A DNA stretch of 64,000 bases from Ignavibacteria bacterium (GTDB lineage Bacteria; Bacteroidota; Ignavibacteria; Kapaibacteriales; Kapaibacteriaceae): contig CANMBE010000010.1 of NCBI GenBank assembly GCA_947495975.1, forward strand, positions 1 to 64,000. The letters are read 5' to 3'. Made by a program: the position numbers and the translations under genes. This document shows, piece by piece, positions 55,409 through 63,236 of the stretch; within the stretch, counting starts at the first letter, position 1; the number at the start of each line of letters is the position of its first letter. The notes under the pieces were generated by a model. The model was not told where the DNA came from and did not search any database. It saw only the letters and a program-made list of their open reading frames with translations.

Positions 55409-56287
55409 TCATAGCGAAATTCCATTCCAAATTGGCAAGTCACATGCCACGCCTAATGTGAACCGTGTAGAGTGACCCACGTTGCGCGCGGCCAGTGTAC
55501 CCATTGCTCCAACAATCACACTGATCTCGCTGAATACGCGATATGCCAGCGTTGCACCAACACGTGTATATGATTGCGCGTTGGATGGGAATGGTACACC
55601 CGGACCAATGTTTGTGCCCGATTGTGCAACTACATTTTGCAGCCATACATCGGTGTACCATAGTGAGCTTCCCCATCCAATGCGTCCAATAGATTCAAAC
55701 GCATCAGGTACGTCCACAACAAAACCACGATCAAGCGCCACAGTTCCTCTGGCCATGTATCCAATTCCAGCCATCATAAATAGACCGTGGTTCGTGGTGT
55801 ATTGAGCCACAATTCGGCCATCTATGCCAGTTGCTTGGTGACCAATGGTAACAGGCGAATCGGGTACATAGTTTGAAATTGGAGTTGTGAACACTCCGCC
55901 AACGATCAGATCAAGCCGCGATTCATCGATGTAGAGTGATAGTGGACGAATCTTTAGTCCAGCCTGCAAGTCTTGCATTCCACTAACAGTCTCCCATAGA
56001 CCTCCAGTTGACGAAGCAGATACATAGGGCACATTCACAACTATATCAAGCCAGTCCGTGATACCGGCACCCAGATAGAGTGTAACTCCACTCATTGTAA
56101 TCTGGCCTAGCTGTGGATTGTTGGTCTGCTGCTGCCCAACATAATATCTGGTGTATGCCTCGGTAAAGCCGTTAAGAGCCGCAGCAGTTTTGCCCTTGCC
56201 CTGCATCCAACCACTCACAAGACCTTGCGAGTGAGCAATGGAAGAGGCTAATAAGAGCACCAGCACGAGAGTAGAGATTATCTTCAT
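55409..56287 (-). CDS. Outer-membrane protein of unknown transport role
   Basis: A 292-residue protein with signal peptide (ending SIAHS near residue 19) and beta-barrel text: alternating strands, VTLYLGAGITDWLDIVVNVPY, IGWGSSLWYTDVW. It resembles the MetA-pathway/phenol-degradation-like porin type seen in the FCB group. It is immediately upstream of the haloperoxidase-like lipoprotein, so the two are likely functionally linked. The ATG at 56287 begins the signal peptide; the longer frame has no support. Confidence 0.65.
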   Translation of the reverse strand: MKIISTLVLVLLLASSIAHSQGLVSGWMQGKGKTAAALNGFTEAYTRYYVGQQQTNNPQLGQITMSGVTLYLGAGITDWLDIVVNVPYVSASSTGGLWETVSGMQDLQAGLKIRPLSLYIDESRLDLIVGGVFTTPISNYVPDSPVTIGHQATGIDGRIVAQYTTNHGLFMMAGIGYMARGTVALDRGFVVDVPDAFESIGRIGWGSSLWYTDVWLQNVVAQSGTNIGPGVPFPSNAQSYTRVGATLAYRVFSEISVIVGAMGTLAARNVGHSTRFTLGVACDLPIWNGISL

Positions 56288-56303
56288 GTGCTCAACATAG
56301 GAG

Positions 56304-56355
56304 TGGCACACAAAACATCCTGTGTTTAGGAACATAAGTTCGTTATTTTGTGCCA
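56304..56355. promoter_or_regulatory. Interrupted inverted repeat in a divergent promoter
   Basis: TGGCACACAAAA (56304-56315) faces TTTTGTGCCA (56346-56355) in the short gap between the outer-membrane protein gene and the HTH gene. The arms pair over 10 bases with a two-base insertion in one arm. It could be a site for the adjacent HTH protein. Confidence 0.3.
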
Positions 56356-56846
56356 TGTCTATCGCTATGCATGGTACAGTAATGGAGCGCCGGCGCCTCA
56401 GAGCGGCCCAGCTTTTTCAAAAAGGTTGGCGCATAACTGATATCGCACGAGTTCTCGATGTAAGCGCGCCAGCGGTAAGCCAGTGGATTGCAATCCTGCG
56501 GACAAAGGGTGAAGACGGCCTGATATCAAGGCCCCGTACTGGTGCTCCTCGCCGACTCTCAGCCCGCCATTCACTGATGCTGCAGGTTTTACTGAAGCAG
56601 CGTCCCCGTGTTCATGAGCTTGATGCCGACGAGTGGAATCGCATGCTCGTGCAACGAGTTATCAAAAAGCTTTTTGGAATAACATATTCAGTCCAGCATT
56701 GCGGTCGTCTTCTGAAGACAGCAAAATCTTCCAAACAAGCGATTCCTCGTTTAACGAGACTTGAGTTAGACGATCTCCTGAAGAAAACCGATATTGCACG
56801 TATACGTACACGATTAGGCAAACGACATGTCAGAAGTTCCTACTGA
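56355..56846 (+). CDS. HTH protein derived from the IS630-transposase N-terminus
   Basis: A 163-residue protein. Residues 10-60 form a transposase-type HTH (LRAAQLFQKGWRITDIARVL, VSAPAVSQWI) and 65-125 a winged HTH (RPRTGAPRRLS, then ITYSVQHCGRLL). This is the N-terminal half of IS630-type transposases; the DDE catalytic domain is missing, replaced by a 40-residue basic tail. No inverted repeats flank it. It overlaps the next gene by 20 bases, so it looks like a domesticated regulator or a long-retained remnant. Start may be 56355, 56367 or 56382. Confidence 0.65.
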   Translation: MSIAMHGTVMERRRLRAAQLFQKGWRITDIARVLDVSAPAVSQWIAILRTKGEDGLISRPRTGAPRRLSARHSLMLQVLLKQRPRVHELDADEWNRMLVQRVIKKLFGITYSVQHCGRLLKTAKSSKQAIPRLTRLELDDLLKKTDIARIRTRLGKRHVRSSY

Positions 56847-57120
56847 ACTCACCCAACTCGTTACAAGACTCGATGAAGTTCTTCGAATTGCGATAGATGC
56901 ACAGAAGGCTGTTGCCGATAACGAAATTCGTCTTGCACAGTCACAAGAATTTCTCTCAGAGAATCAACGCTTTATCAGTGAAACACAGGCTGCGTTTTCA
57001 GCGCGCCTAACAGACATCGTTGGCAACCAACATACGATTATCGGCAATCAGCAAACGATCATCGAGAATCAGAATATTATTGTTTCGTTTCTGAAGCTCA
57101 TTGCTCACGGAGAAAGCTAA
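56827..57120 (+). CDS. Short coiled-coil protein
   Basis: A 97-residue protein predicted to be one long coiled coil (LTQLVTRLDEVLRIAIDAQ, then EIRLAQSQEFLSENQRF). Near the end is a short repeat, NQHTIIGNQQTIIENQNII, that keeps a seven-residue spacing. I do not recognise a family. It overlaps the HTH gene by 20 bases and stops two bases before the TauE/SafE gene, so it is translated in the same unit. Confidence 0.6.
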   Translation: MSEVPTELTQLVTRLDEVLRIAIDAQKAVADNEIRLAQSQEFLSENQRFISETQAAFSARLTDIVGNQHTIIGNQQTIIENQNIIVSFLKLIAHGES

Positions 57121-57122
57121 TC

Positions 57123-58100
57123 GTGCGAGGTCTACGATTCTATCTCCCATACGCAACATTCGTTTTCATTGTACTGATCACCATCTACACAACAACGGAT
57201 GTTTTTCCTGAGGTACTTGCCTCATGGCCTGCTGCTGTTGCAATGGTGTTTGGATCGTTCATTGGTGGTGCTAGTGCAGAAGGAGGTGGAGCGATAGCTT
57301 TTCCTGTCTTTACGTTGCTCTTCAAGATCGCACCGTCCTCGGCAAGGAATTTTTCGTTCGCTATTCAAAGCGTTGGTATGGTCTCTGCCTCATTGATGAT
57401 CCTCGGTAGAGGCATACCGATTGAGAAGCGTGCTGTCTTCTATCCAGCTATTGGCGCTGTTTTTGGCCTGCTTCTTGGGACGTTTGGCGTGGTTCCACAT
57501 CTTGATCCTACCACTACAAAGCTCTTCTTTGTTTCCCTCTGGATGTCTTTCGGGATTGGATTGTGGCGCGCAAATCGAAATGCATCTCGCATTGTGAAAA
57601 AGGGGCTGCCCCCTATCCTCACTCAGCGCGACATCTTTAATCTCATTGGTATTGGATTGTTGGGAGGCATTGTATCAGCGATATTCGGCAACGGGATCTG
57701 CATGGTTACGTTCTGCTTGCTAACGCTGTGGTATGGCATTGATGAGCGCATCGCAACACCAACGTCTGTTGTTCTCATGAGTGTGGTCACTGTCTGCGGT
57801 TTCTTTCTTCATGCCGTGGTGATCCAAGACTTTGGTCCTATTGAGTATCACACATGGCTGGCTGCAGCTCCGGTGGTGGTGTTCTTTAGTCCACTCGGTG
57901 CATTCACGATTTCGTATTGGAAGAGACTTTCAATTGCACGCTTACTCTACGTTATCATCGCCGTGCAGCTCATTGGTGCTCTCTACGTTCTTGGGTTCAC
58001 GATTCAGAATCTGATGTTCTGCTCTGCAGTCATTCTTATCGGTACGTTCTTGATGACTAAAATCGATAGGTCAGGGATCCAACAGGAATTGGCACCGTAG
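57123..58100 (+). CDS. TauE/SafE-family membrane exporter
   Basis: A 325-residue protein with about eight to nine membrane helices. The TauE/SafE repeat is visible twice: FGSFIGGASAEGGGAIAFPV in the first half and IGLLGGIVSAIFGNGICMV in the second. The family exports sulfite, sulfoacetate or other organic anions; this member's substrate is unknown. The start codon is GTG at 57123, two bases after the coiled-coil stop. Its 3-prime end overlaps the convergent unknown gene by 44 bases. Confidence 0.88.
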   Translation: MRGLRFYLPYATFVFIVLITIYTTTDVFPEVLASWPAAVAMVFGSFIGGASAEGGGAIAFPVFTLLFKIAPSSARNFSFAIQSVGMVSASLMILGRGIPIEKRAVFYPAIGAVFGLLLGTFGVVPHLDPTTTKLFFVSLWMSFGIGLWRANRNASRIVKKGLPPILTQRDIFNLIGIGLLGGIVSAIFGNGICMVTFCLLTLWYGIDERIATPTSVVLMSVVTVCGFFLHAVVIQDFGPIEYHTWLAAAPVVVFFSPLGAFTISYWKRLSIARLLYVIIAVQLIGALYVLGFTIQNLMFCSAVILIGTFLMTKIDRSGIQQELAP

Positions 58101-59409
58101 AGTTTGCGCCAAAGACGAGACCCAGTGGATTGAAGTCGAATTTGAGTTCTCCTCTTGGTCTGCCCTCCATTTCTGGTTTTGCCAAGAGGAGCCCTGTAGC
58201 AAATCCACCAGCAATACCTGTCCACGCCACCACAGCGCCTACTCTGACATCCTCGGATAACACACCAACACCAAGACCAAGACCGATAAGTGCTCCCGCA
58301 AGTGTGCCAAGAAGTACAATCGTTCCGTCTTCGCCACGATAGTGTAGCCCCTTCACAAGTTCATTACCTAGAAGAAGTCCGCCTGCTGTTCCAACAATCC
58401 CAAGTCCTGAAACCAGCCGACTATCAATCTTTCCATCGAGCAATGCAACCATTACTACGTATGGGAGTGTAAGACCAAGGAGTCCAGAGGCGCTATAGAC
58501 AGTTGCATCCGTGGGCGAAAAGTACTGGTTGCTTCCGATGATGGTACCAAGGATGATTCCTCCAGCGGCACCCGCAAGCGCAAGTCCTGATGAAAGTCGA
58601 ATTCCTTCATTCGAAGTAAAACTGTGGTCAAGGATCGTTAAACCGAGAAGTCCACCGCAAACCATGGAATAGAACTCTGTGGTATTAATGACGCTTGCCT
58701 TGCCTTCTTTGATACCGGATTTGGAACCAACAACGCAGCCAATCACGGTTTCTGAAACACCTGCAAGAATGGATAGTCCGAATCCTGTCTTTGGACCTAG
58801 ATTTCCTCCAGCAACCAACCCTCCAATAAGCCAGCCGTGCATTGCGCCCTGGAACATACCGCCGAGTGCAAGTGAAGCAGCACCTTCGGTAACGCTCTCA
58901 TTATTTGTAAGAAGTGCCGGTAGAAGAAATCCAACACCTCCAGCGATGAGAAAGGTGGGCAAACTGAGCTCAGAATTATCCGTGCTACCTAACACCGCTG
59001 AGGCAGCAGAACCGTAGTAAAAGAGCGACCACAGCGTGCTGCCCCACAATAATGCAGAACGTCCCCTCTGGTCCAGCACTCCCTCACCGGTGGCTGGGAC
59101 TGCAGACCGTACTCGTATGCGCAGCGCCTTTATATCGGCTACTGTGAGCTGCTTGCGTTCGCGCTCAAGGTTTGCGCCTGCCATGCGCAGCACCTCTAGA
59201 ACAAACGTACTGTCTGTTGTTTGAAAGAGTCGCGCCTCATTAAATGATGACGGCGAATCAAAGATCGCGAGGCGATCATTGATCTCCTTGGTGAGAACAA
59301 GCATGTTGCCTGCATCATCAAAAGGCACCTGTGTTTCAATCTGAGCAGACACTGGTGCAGATGCACACAAAAAGATCAGCAGACAGTGTATGGCGAGCAG
59401 CATTTTCAT
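58057..59409 (-). CDS. Unknown glycine-rich envelope protein
   Basis: A 450-residue protein with signal peptide (IHCLLIFLCASAPVSAQ, to about residue 22), a soluble segment to about 115, then ten or more glycine-rich hydrophobic stretches (LLPALLTNNE, GGMFQGAMHGWLIGG, GLALAGAAGGIILGTIIG) separated by polar turns. It ends in phenylalanine (VGSLTYRF), which is common for outer-membrane proteins. The repeats could be membrane helices or glycine-zipper segments; I do not recognise a family. ATG 59409 starts the signal peptide; it lies just after the ald terminator. Confidence 0.6.
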   Translation of the reverse strand: MKMLLAIHCLLIFLCASAPVSAQIETQVPFDDAGNMLVLTKEINDRLAIFDSPSSFNEARLFQTTDSTFVLEVLRMAGANLERERKQLTVADIKALRIRVRSAVPATGEGVLDQRGRSALLWGSTLWSLFYYGSAASAVLGSTDNSELSLPTFLIAGGVGFLLPALLTNNESVTEGAASLALGGMFQGAMHGWLIGGLVAGGNLGPKTGFGLSILAGVSETVIGCVVGSKSGIKEGKASVINTTEFYSMVCGGLLGLTILDHSFTSNEGIRLSSGLALAGAAGGIILGTIIGSNQYFSPTDATVYSASGLLGLTLPYVVMVALLDGKIDSRLVSGLGIVGTAGGLLLGNELVKGLHYRGEDGTIVLLGTLAGALIGLGLGVGVLSEDVRVGAVVAWTGIAGGFATGLLLAKPEMEGRPRGELKFDFNPLGLVFGANSTVPIPVGSLTYRF

Positions 59410-59424
59410 ACCTGCAACCTGCAT

Positions 59425-59449
59425 AAAAAAAGGCCCCGATAAAGGGGCC
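59425..59449 (-). terminator. Rho-independent terminator of ald
   Basis: GGCCCC (59432-59437) / GGGGCC (59444-59449) with loop GATAAA; on the minus strand it is followed by seven T residues. It lies about 30 bases after the ald stop and just before the next gene's start. Confidence 0.85.
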
Positions 59450-59479
59450 CTGTAATGATTCATCAATCTTTTTTTCGTG

Positions 59480-60592
59480 TTACAGAACTGACTCAACGGG
59501 AGTATACGTCATACCGAAGGCTTCTGCTACGGCTTCGTAAACAATCTTACCATCTACCACGTTTAGTCCAAGCTCTAATTCTTTGCTGCTCTTGCAAGCG
59601 TCTTTCCAGCCTTGATTGGCCAGTTGAACGGCATATGGAAGCGTTGCATTGGTAAGGGCAATCGTGGATGTGTATGGCACTGCGCCAGGCATATTTGCTA
59701 CACCGTAGTGCACCACACCATCTACGACATATGTTGGGTTTTCGTGTGTTGTTGGCTTACACGTTTCTACACAGCCACCTTGATCAACTGATACGTCAAC
59801 AATCACGGAACCTTCGCGCATAGTCTTAAGCATGTCTCGCGTAACGAGGTGTGGAGCCTTTGCGCCAACAACAAGAACGGCACCGATAACGAGATCGGCA
59901 TCCTTGACAGCTTCGCGAATGTTTGCCCGTGTAGACATCTGCGTGATGATGTTCTTCGGCATTACATCATCGAGGTAACGCAACCGGTAAAGGTTGTTGT
60001 CAAAGATTGTGACACGTGCACCAAAGCCTGCCGCAATCTTTGCTGCGTTTGTACCAACAATACCGCCACCAAGGATGATAACGTTGGCTGGCTTTGTTCC
60101 CGGCACACCACCAAGCAATACACCGCGTCCACCCATTGGATGTTCAAGATATTTTGCCCCTTCTTGCGGAGCCATGCGTCCGGCTACTTCAGACATTGGA
60201 ATAAGAAGTGGCAGCGAGCCGTCAGTCTTCTGAACGGTTTCGTATGCAACACAGATTGCGCCGCTCTTTACCATTGCTTCTGTTAGCTCTTTTGCTGCCG
60301 CAAAGTGGAAGTAGGTAAAAAGTGTTTGTCCCTTGCGGATGAGTCCATACTCTTGTGCAATTGGCTCTTTGACCTTCATGATCATGTCTGCCTGTGCAAA
60401 CACTTCTGCAGCAGTATCAATGATCTTGGCACCCGCCGCGATATAATCATCGTTTGAGAATCCGCTACCAACACCGCCGTTGGTTTCCACAATAACGTCA
60501 TGTCCATGTTGGCGAAGTGTCTCTACGCCACCAGGCGTAAGTGCAACACGTTTTTCGTTAGGCTTGATCTCTTTTGGTACGCCGATCAACAT
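59480..60592 (-). CDS. ald: Alanine dehydrogenase
   Basis: A 370-residue NAD-dependent enzyme interconverting alanine and pyruvate plus ammonia. Landmarks: GVPKEIKPNEKRVALTPGG at the N-terminus, the KVKEPIAQEY lysine region, YFHFAAAKELT with its histidine, and the Rossmann motif VIILGGGIVGTNAAKIA. The C-terminal VHYGVANMPGAVPYTST is also typical. It is separated from the cytochrome genes by the palindromes at 60642-60690 and ended by a clear terminator. Confidence 0.96.
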   Translation of the reverse strand: MLIGVPKEIKPNEKRVALTPGGVETLRQHGHDVIVETNGGVGSGFSNDDYIAAGAKIIDTAAEVFAQADMIMKVKEPIAQEYGLIRKGQTLFTYFHFAAAKELTEAMVKSGAICVAYETVQKTDGSLPLLIPMSEVAGRMAPQEGAKYLEHPMGGRGVLLGGVPGTKPANVIILGGGIVGTNAAKIAAGFGARVTIFDNNLYRLRYLDDVMPKNIITQMSTRANIREAVKDADLVIGAVLVVGAKAPHLVTRDMLKTMREGSVIVDVSVDQGGCVETCKPTTHENPTYVVDGVVHYGVANMPGAVPYTSTIALTNATLPYAVQLANQGWKDACKSSKELELGLNVVDGKIVYEAVAEAFGMTYTPVESVL

Positions 60593-60641
60593 ATTCTCTG
60601 TCCTTGATGGGGGATGATTTTGTACGAAGCAACAAAGTTAC

Positions 60642-60659
60642 GCGATAGCATGCTATCTC
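60642..60659. repeat. Intergenic palindrome GCGATAGC-AT-GCTATCTC
   Basis: A 14-base perfect core GATAGCATGCTATC (60644-60657) in the gap between the cytochrome b stop and the ald start. It follows the 2-base-centre layout of the palindromes at 33231 and 52085. Confidence 0.5.
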
Positions 60660-60660
60660 A

Positions 60661-60690
60661 GGTTGCGCGATATCACGCTATCGCGCAACC
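60661..60690. repeat. Inverted repeat overlapping the cytochrome b stop
   Basis: Perfect 12-base arms GGTTGCGCGATA (60661-60672) and TATCGCGCAACC (60679-60690) with a 6-base loop. The cytochrome b stop codon (60678-60680) lies inside it. There is no T run on either side. Its core reads GCGATATC-AC-GCTATCGC, matching the other intergenic palindromes. Confidence 0.6.
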
Positions 60691-61604
60691 CTTCCCCTAA
60701 CAAGAAGTCCGATGAAAAGGGCAATCAGCACATATCCCGCCAATTCTGCCCCAACCCACTCCACTAGTGTGTGTACGGGGCTAATCACCCACCACGGCTG
60801 CACGTGGGTTGCACCGTTCAAGGCCGTCATCGTATCGCGCACGGCCAAAACATCAAGAGGAATGAAGGCAGATACCGCTAAAAGGAAGGCAAGAATAAAG
60901 GCAACCGGGATTACCCCCGTGAGATAGAAAAACGGCTTTCGGAGAAGGAGAAGCATGAGGACCCCTGTAAAAACGTGCATAACGAATGTGCGGTTGAGTT
61001 GGGGGTAAGAGGGGTCCACACCAAAAAGTGACGAGATTAAATTTCCAAATGGGGCTTCTTGCAATTCATTACCCACAATTCGCCGCGATATCTCGGCATA
61101 GATGTCGTCTGGCAATAATCTGCCCGACCACGCACAGATGAGTATCAGCGCTAGATAGACAACTGCTCTCACCCATACAGATGCTTCGGATTTGTATCCT
61201 TTTCGCACTACAAGTACGATCAACCAGATAATTCCGAGACCGTACAACCAACCAGTGTTGTTGTGGTGAATATTGCGGATAATAGCACCCGCAGGTGCGT
61301 TTGTGATGTCAATCACAACACTCGCTGTCGCTTCGCTTGGAACCACGTCACTATTACTCGCTGGTATCAACGCAGCGCCACCATTCATGCCAAGTGTGTC
61401 GGAAAACGATCCAACGGTATCAATACGCTCACCATAAACAATCGTGGCGTGGCTACCACTGCGCAGCAATGCGGGTGCACGCGAGGGCACGTAGAACATC
61501 GACATCAGGAAACCAGTCACAGCCTGCACAGCGAGCAGCAAAAAAATAAGAATCGCAATTCCGTGTGAAAACATCTTCAACCGTGCTGTCCAGGATTCAT
61601 TCAT
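60678..61604 (-). CDS. Cytochrome b-like membrane protein, reduced haem ligation
   Basis: A 308-residue protein with about six to seven membrane helices and cytochrome b layout: helix A (FSHGIAILIFLLLAV), helix B after R110-N-I-H113, helix C ending SGRLLPDD (compare G-x-x-LP-x-D), helix D with H210 (LNRTFVMHVFTG), then two or more later helices. Cytochrome b normally has two histidines 14 apart in both B and D. Here the first pair, H113 and H210, is kept; the second positions are W127 and K223-F225. The PEWY loop reads PWWV. It overlaps the Rieske gene by ATGA. ATG 61604 is chosen for that coupling. Confidence 0.75.
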   Translation of the reverse strand: MNESWTARLKMFSHGIAILIFLLLAVQAVTGFLMSMFYVPSRAPALLRSGSHATIVYGERIDTVGSFSDTLGMNGGAALIPASNSDVVPSEATASVVIDITNAPAGAIIRNIHHNNTGWLYGLGIIWLIVLVVRKGYKSEASVWVRAVVYLALILICAWSGRLLPDDIYAEISRRIVGNELQEAPFGNLISSLFGVDPSYPQLNRTFVMHVFTGVLMLLLLRKPFFYLTGVIPVAFILAFLLAVSAFIPLDVLAVRDTMTALNGATHVQPWWVISPVHTLVEWVGAELAGYVLIALFIGLLVRGRVAR

Positions 61605-62047
61605 GCAGAGCCCCTTGCCGGTATGCGCAGAAAGAGTGAACCATGAATGACCTGCGTTTGCAGAACACGCAACGGTTTTGTGGGTGGGGCTTTTACTGGT
61701 TGACCATCGAGGTCGAACGCGCCGCCATGACAACTACAGAGAATGCGCTTTGCATCTTCTCGAACATGGAGCGGGCATCCGGCATGCGTGCACGTAAGAT
61801 CAAGAGCAACAGCCGAGAGCCCGGTACGAGCAATGAGAACATTCATACCTTCAATGCTTACAACTTTTCGCTGGCCATCCTGAACAATAGCATCAAGCGG
61901 ACCAAGGTCAACCGAATGACCGTGCGCTGGAGCCGTTGGCTGCAGGTATAGGTGTACTGCCCGTAGAACCGACGCAGCTCCTACGGCCATGCCAATAGCA
62001 ACGAGCCACGTCCGTCGGCTGGTTCTGCCTAGTTTTGTGTGTTCCAT
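61601..62047 (-). CDS. Rieske iron-sulfur protein
   Basis: A 148-residue Rieske protein. A twin-arginine signal (GRTSRRTWLVAIGMAVG) forms the N-terminal anchor. The 2Fe-2S ligands are C86 and H88 (CTHAGC) and C104 and H107 (CSCHGG); C91 and C106 are placed for the usual disulfide. It would sit at the outer face of the cytoplasmic membrane and pass electrons from quinol with the adjacent cytochrome b-like protein. The ATG at 62047 is preferred. It is divergent from the DegT gene with a 22-base gap. Confidence 0.92.
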   Translation of the reverse strand: MEHTKLGRTSRRTWLVAIGMAVGAASVLRAVHLYLQPTAPAHGHSVDLGPLDAIVQDGQRKVVSIEGMNVLIARTGLSAVALDLTCTHAGCPLHVREDAKRILCSCHGGAFDLDGQPVKAPPTKPLRVLQTQVIHGSLFLRIPARGSA

Positions 62048-62069
62048 GTCTTTGTTATGAGACCCCAAA

Positions 62070-63203
62070 ATGCCCGTTCCTCTTTTAGACTTAAAGATAC
62101 AGTACCAAACGCTCAAGCCGGAAATTGATGCTGCACTCATGAGAGTTGCCGAATCACAGGTAAGCATCCTTGGCCCCGAGGTTGATGCTTTGGAGCGCGA
62201 GCTTGAAGCATACCTCGGAGTGAAACATGCAATAGGTGTTTCTAGTGGTACCGACGCATTGTTAATGGCAATGATGGCCTATAACATTGGTCCAGGCGAT
62301 GAGGTTCTCATGCCTTCGTTCTCGTTTTTTGCAACGGCGGGCTGTGTCTCTCGTGTGGGTGCAACACCCGTGTTTGTAGACGTAGACCCGGTGTCATTCA
62401 ACGTTGACCCCGAGCTTGTACGCCGGGCCATCACCCCACGCACAAGGGCCATCATACCGGTGCACCTTTTTGGCCAGGCTGCTGATATTGATGCAATTGT
62501 TGCCATTGGAAAAGAACACAACATCCCTGTTATCGAAGATGCAGCGCAAGCTATTGGCACACAAACTGCCGACGGCAGACGTGTTGGCTCAATAGGTGAG
62601 ATTGGCTGTTTCTCGTTCTATCCTACAAAGAACCTTGGCGCACTTGGTGATGGTGGTCTTGTTACCACCAACGATGACGACCTGAATATCAGGCTACGAC
62701 AAATTCGGAATCATGGCATGGAGCCCCGTTATTATCACAAAATCATGGGCGGGAATTTCAGACTCGATGCGATGCAGGGGGCTATCCTGCGCGTAAAGTT
62801 GCCACATCTTGCTGGGTGGCATGCCGGAAGAAGACGCAATGCGGCGCTGTACACAAATCTATTTCGGGAAGCTGGTGCATCAGTGTTGTTGCCAACATCC
62901 GTCTACGCAGGCACGAGTGTAGACAGTCACATCTTTAACCAATACACGATTCGTTCTACTCGCAGAGACGAGCTGCGGGCACATCTGCAAGCACAGGGTA
63001 TTGGCGCCGAAATCTATTATCCCGTGCCGTTTCACCGACAAGAGTGTTTTCATTCATTGGGTTTGAATGATGCAGACTTCCCTGTTTCAAACGAACTAGC
63101 AGAGTCCGTGATGTCAATTCCGATCTATCCTGAACTTACCGAAGCTCAAATTGGCGAAGTTGTTGAAACCATCGTCGCCTTTGAGCGTACCTCCGCCTTT
63201 TGA
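62070..63203 (+). CDS. DegT/DnrJ/EryC1/StrS-family sugar aminotransferase
   Basis: A 377-residue PLP enzyme of the family that transaminates nucleotide-activated keto sugars. The N-terminal PLLDLKIQYQTLKPEID, the VSSGTDALLMAM phosphate-binding loop, EDAAQAIGT with the cofactor aspartate, and the lysine in FSFYPTKNLGALGDGG are all present. These enzymes supply amino sugars to O-antigen or surface glycans. No other nucleotide-sugar genes are adjacent. It is divergent from the Rieske gene. Confidence 0.93.
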   Translation: MPVPLLDLKIQYQTLKPEIDAALMRVAESQVSILGPEVDALERELEAYLGVKHAIGVSSGTDALLMAMMAYNIGPGDEVLMPSFSFFATAGCVSRVGATPVFVDVDPVSFNVDPELVRRAITPRTRAIIPVHLFGQAADIDAIVAIGKEHNIPVIEDAAQAIGTQTADGRRVGSIGEIGCFSFYPTKNLGALGDGGLVTTNDDDLNIRLRQIRNHGMEPRYYHKIMGGNFRLDAMQGAILRVKLPHLAGWHAGRRRNAALYTNLFREAGASVLLPTSVYAGTSVDSHIFNQYTIRSTRRDELRAHLQAQGIGAEIYYPVPFHRQECFHSLGLNDADFPVSNELAESVMSIPIYPELTEAQIGEVVETIVAFERTSAF

Positions 63204-63236
63204 ACAACTACTGCCTCACGAATTGTGGTGAATATT

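Noticed and set aside
56355-56846. Intact IS630-family insertion sequence
   Set aside because: There is no DDE transposase domain, no terminal inverted repeat and no TA duplication that I can see; the neighbouring genes overlap it.
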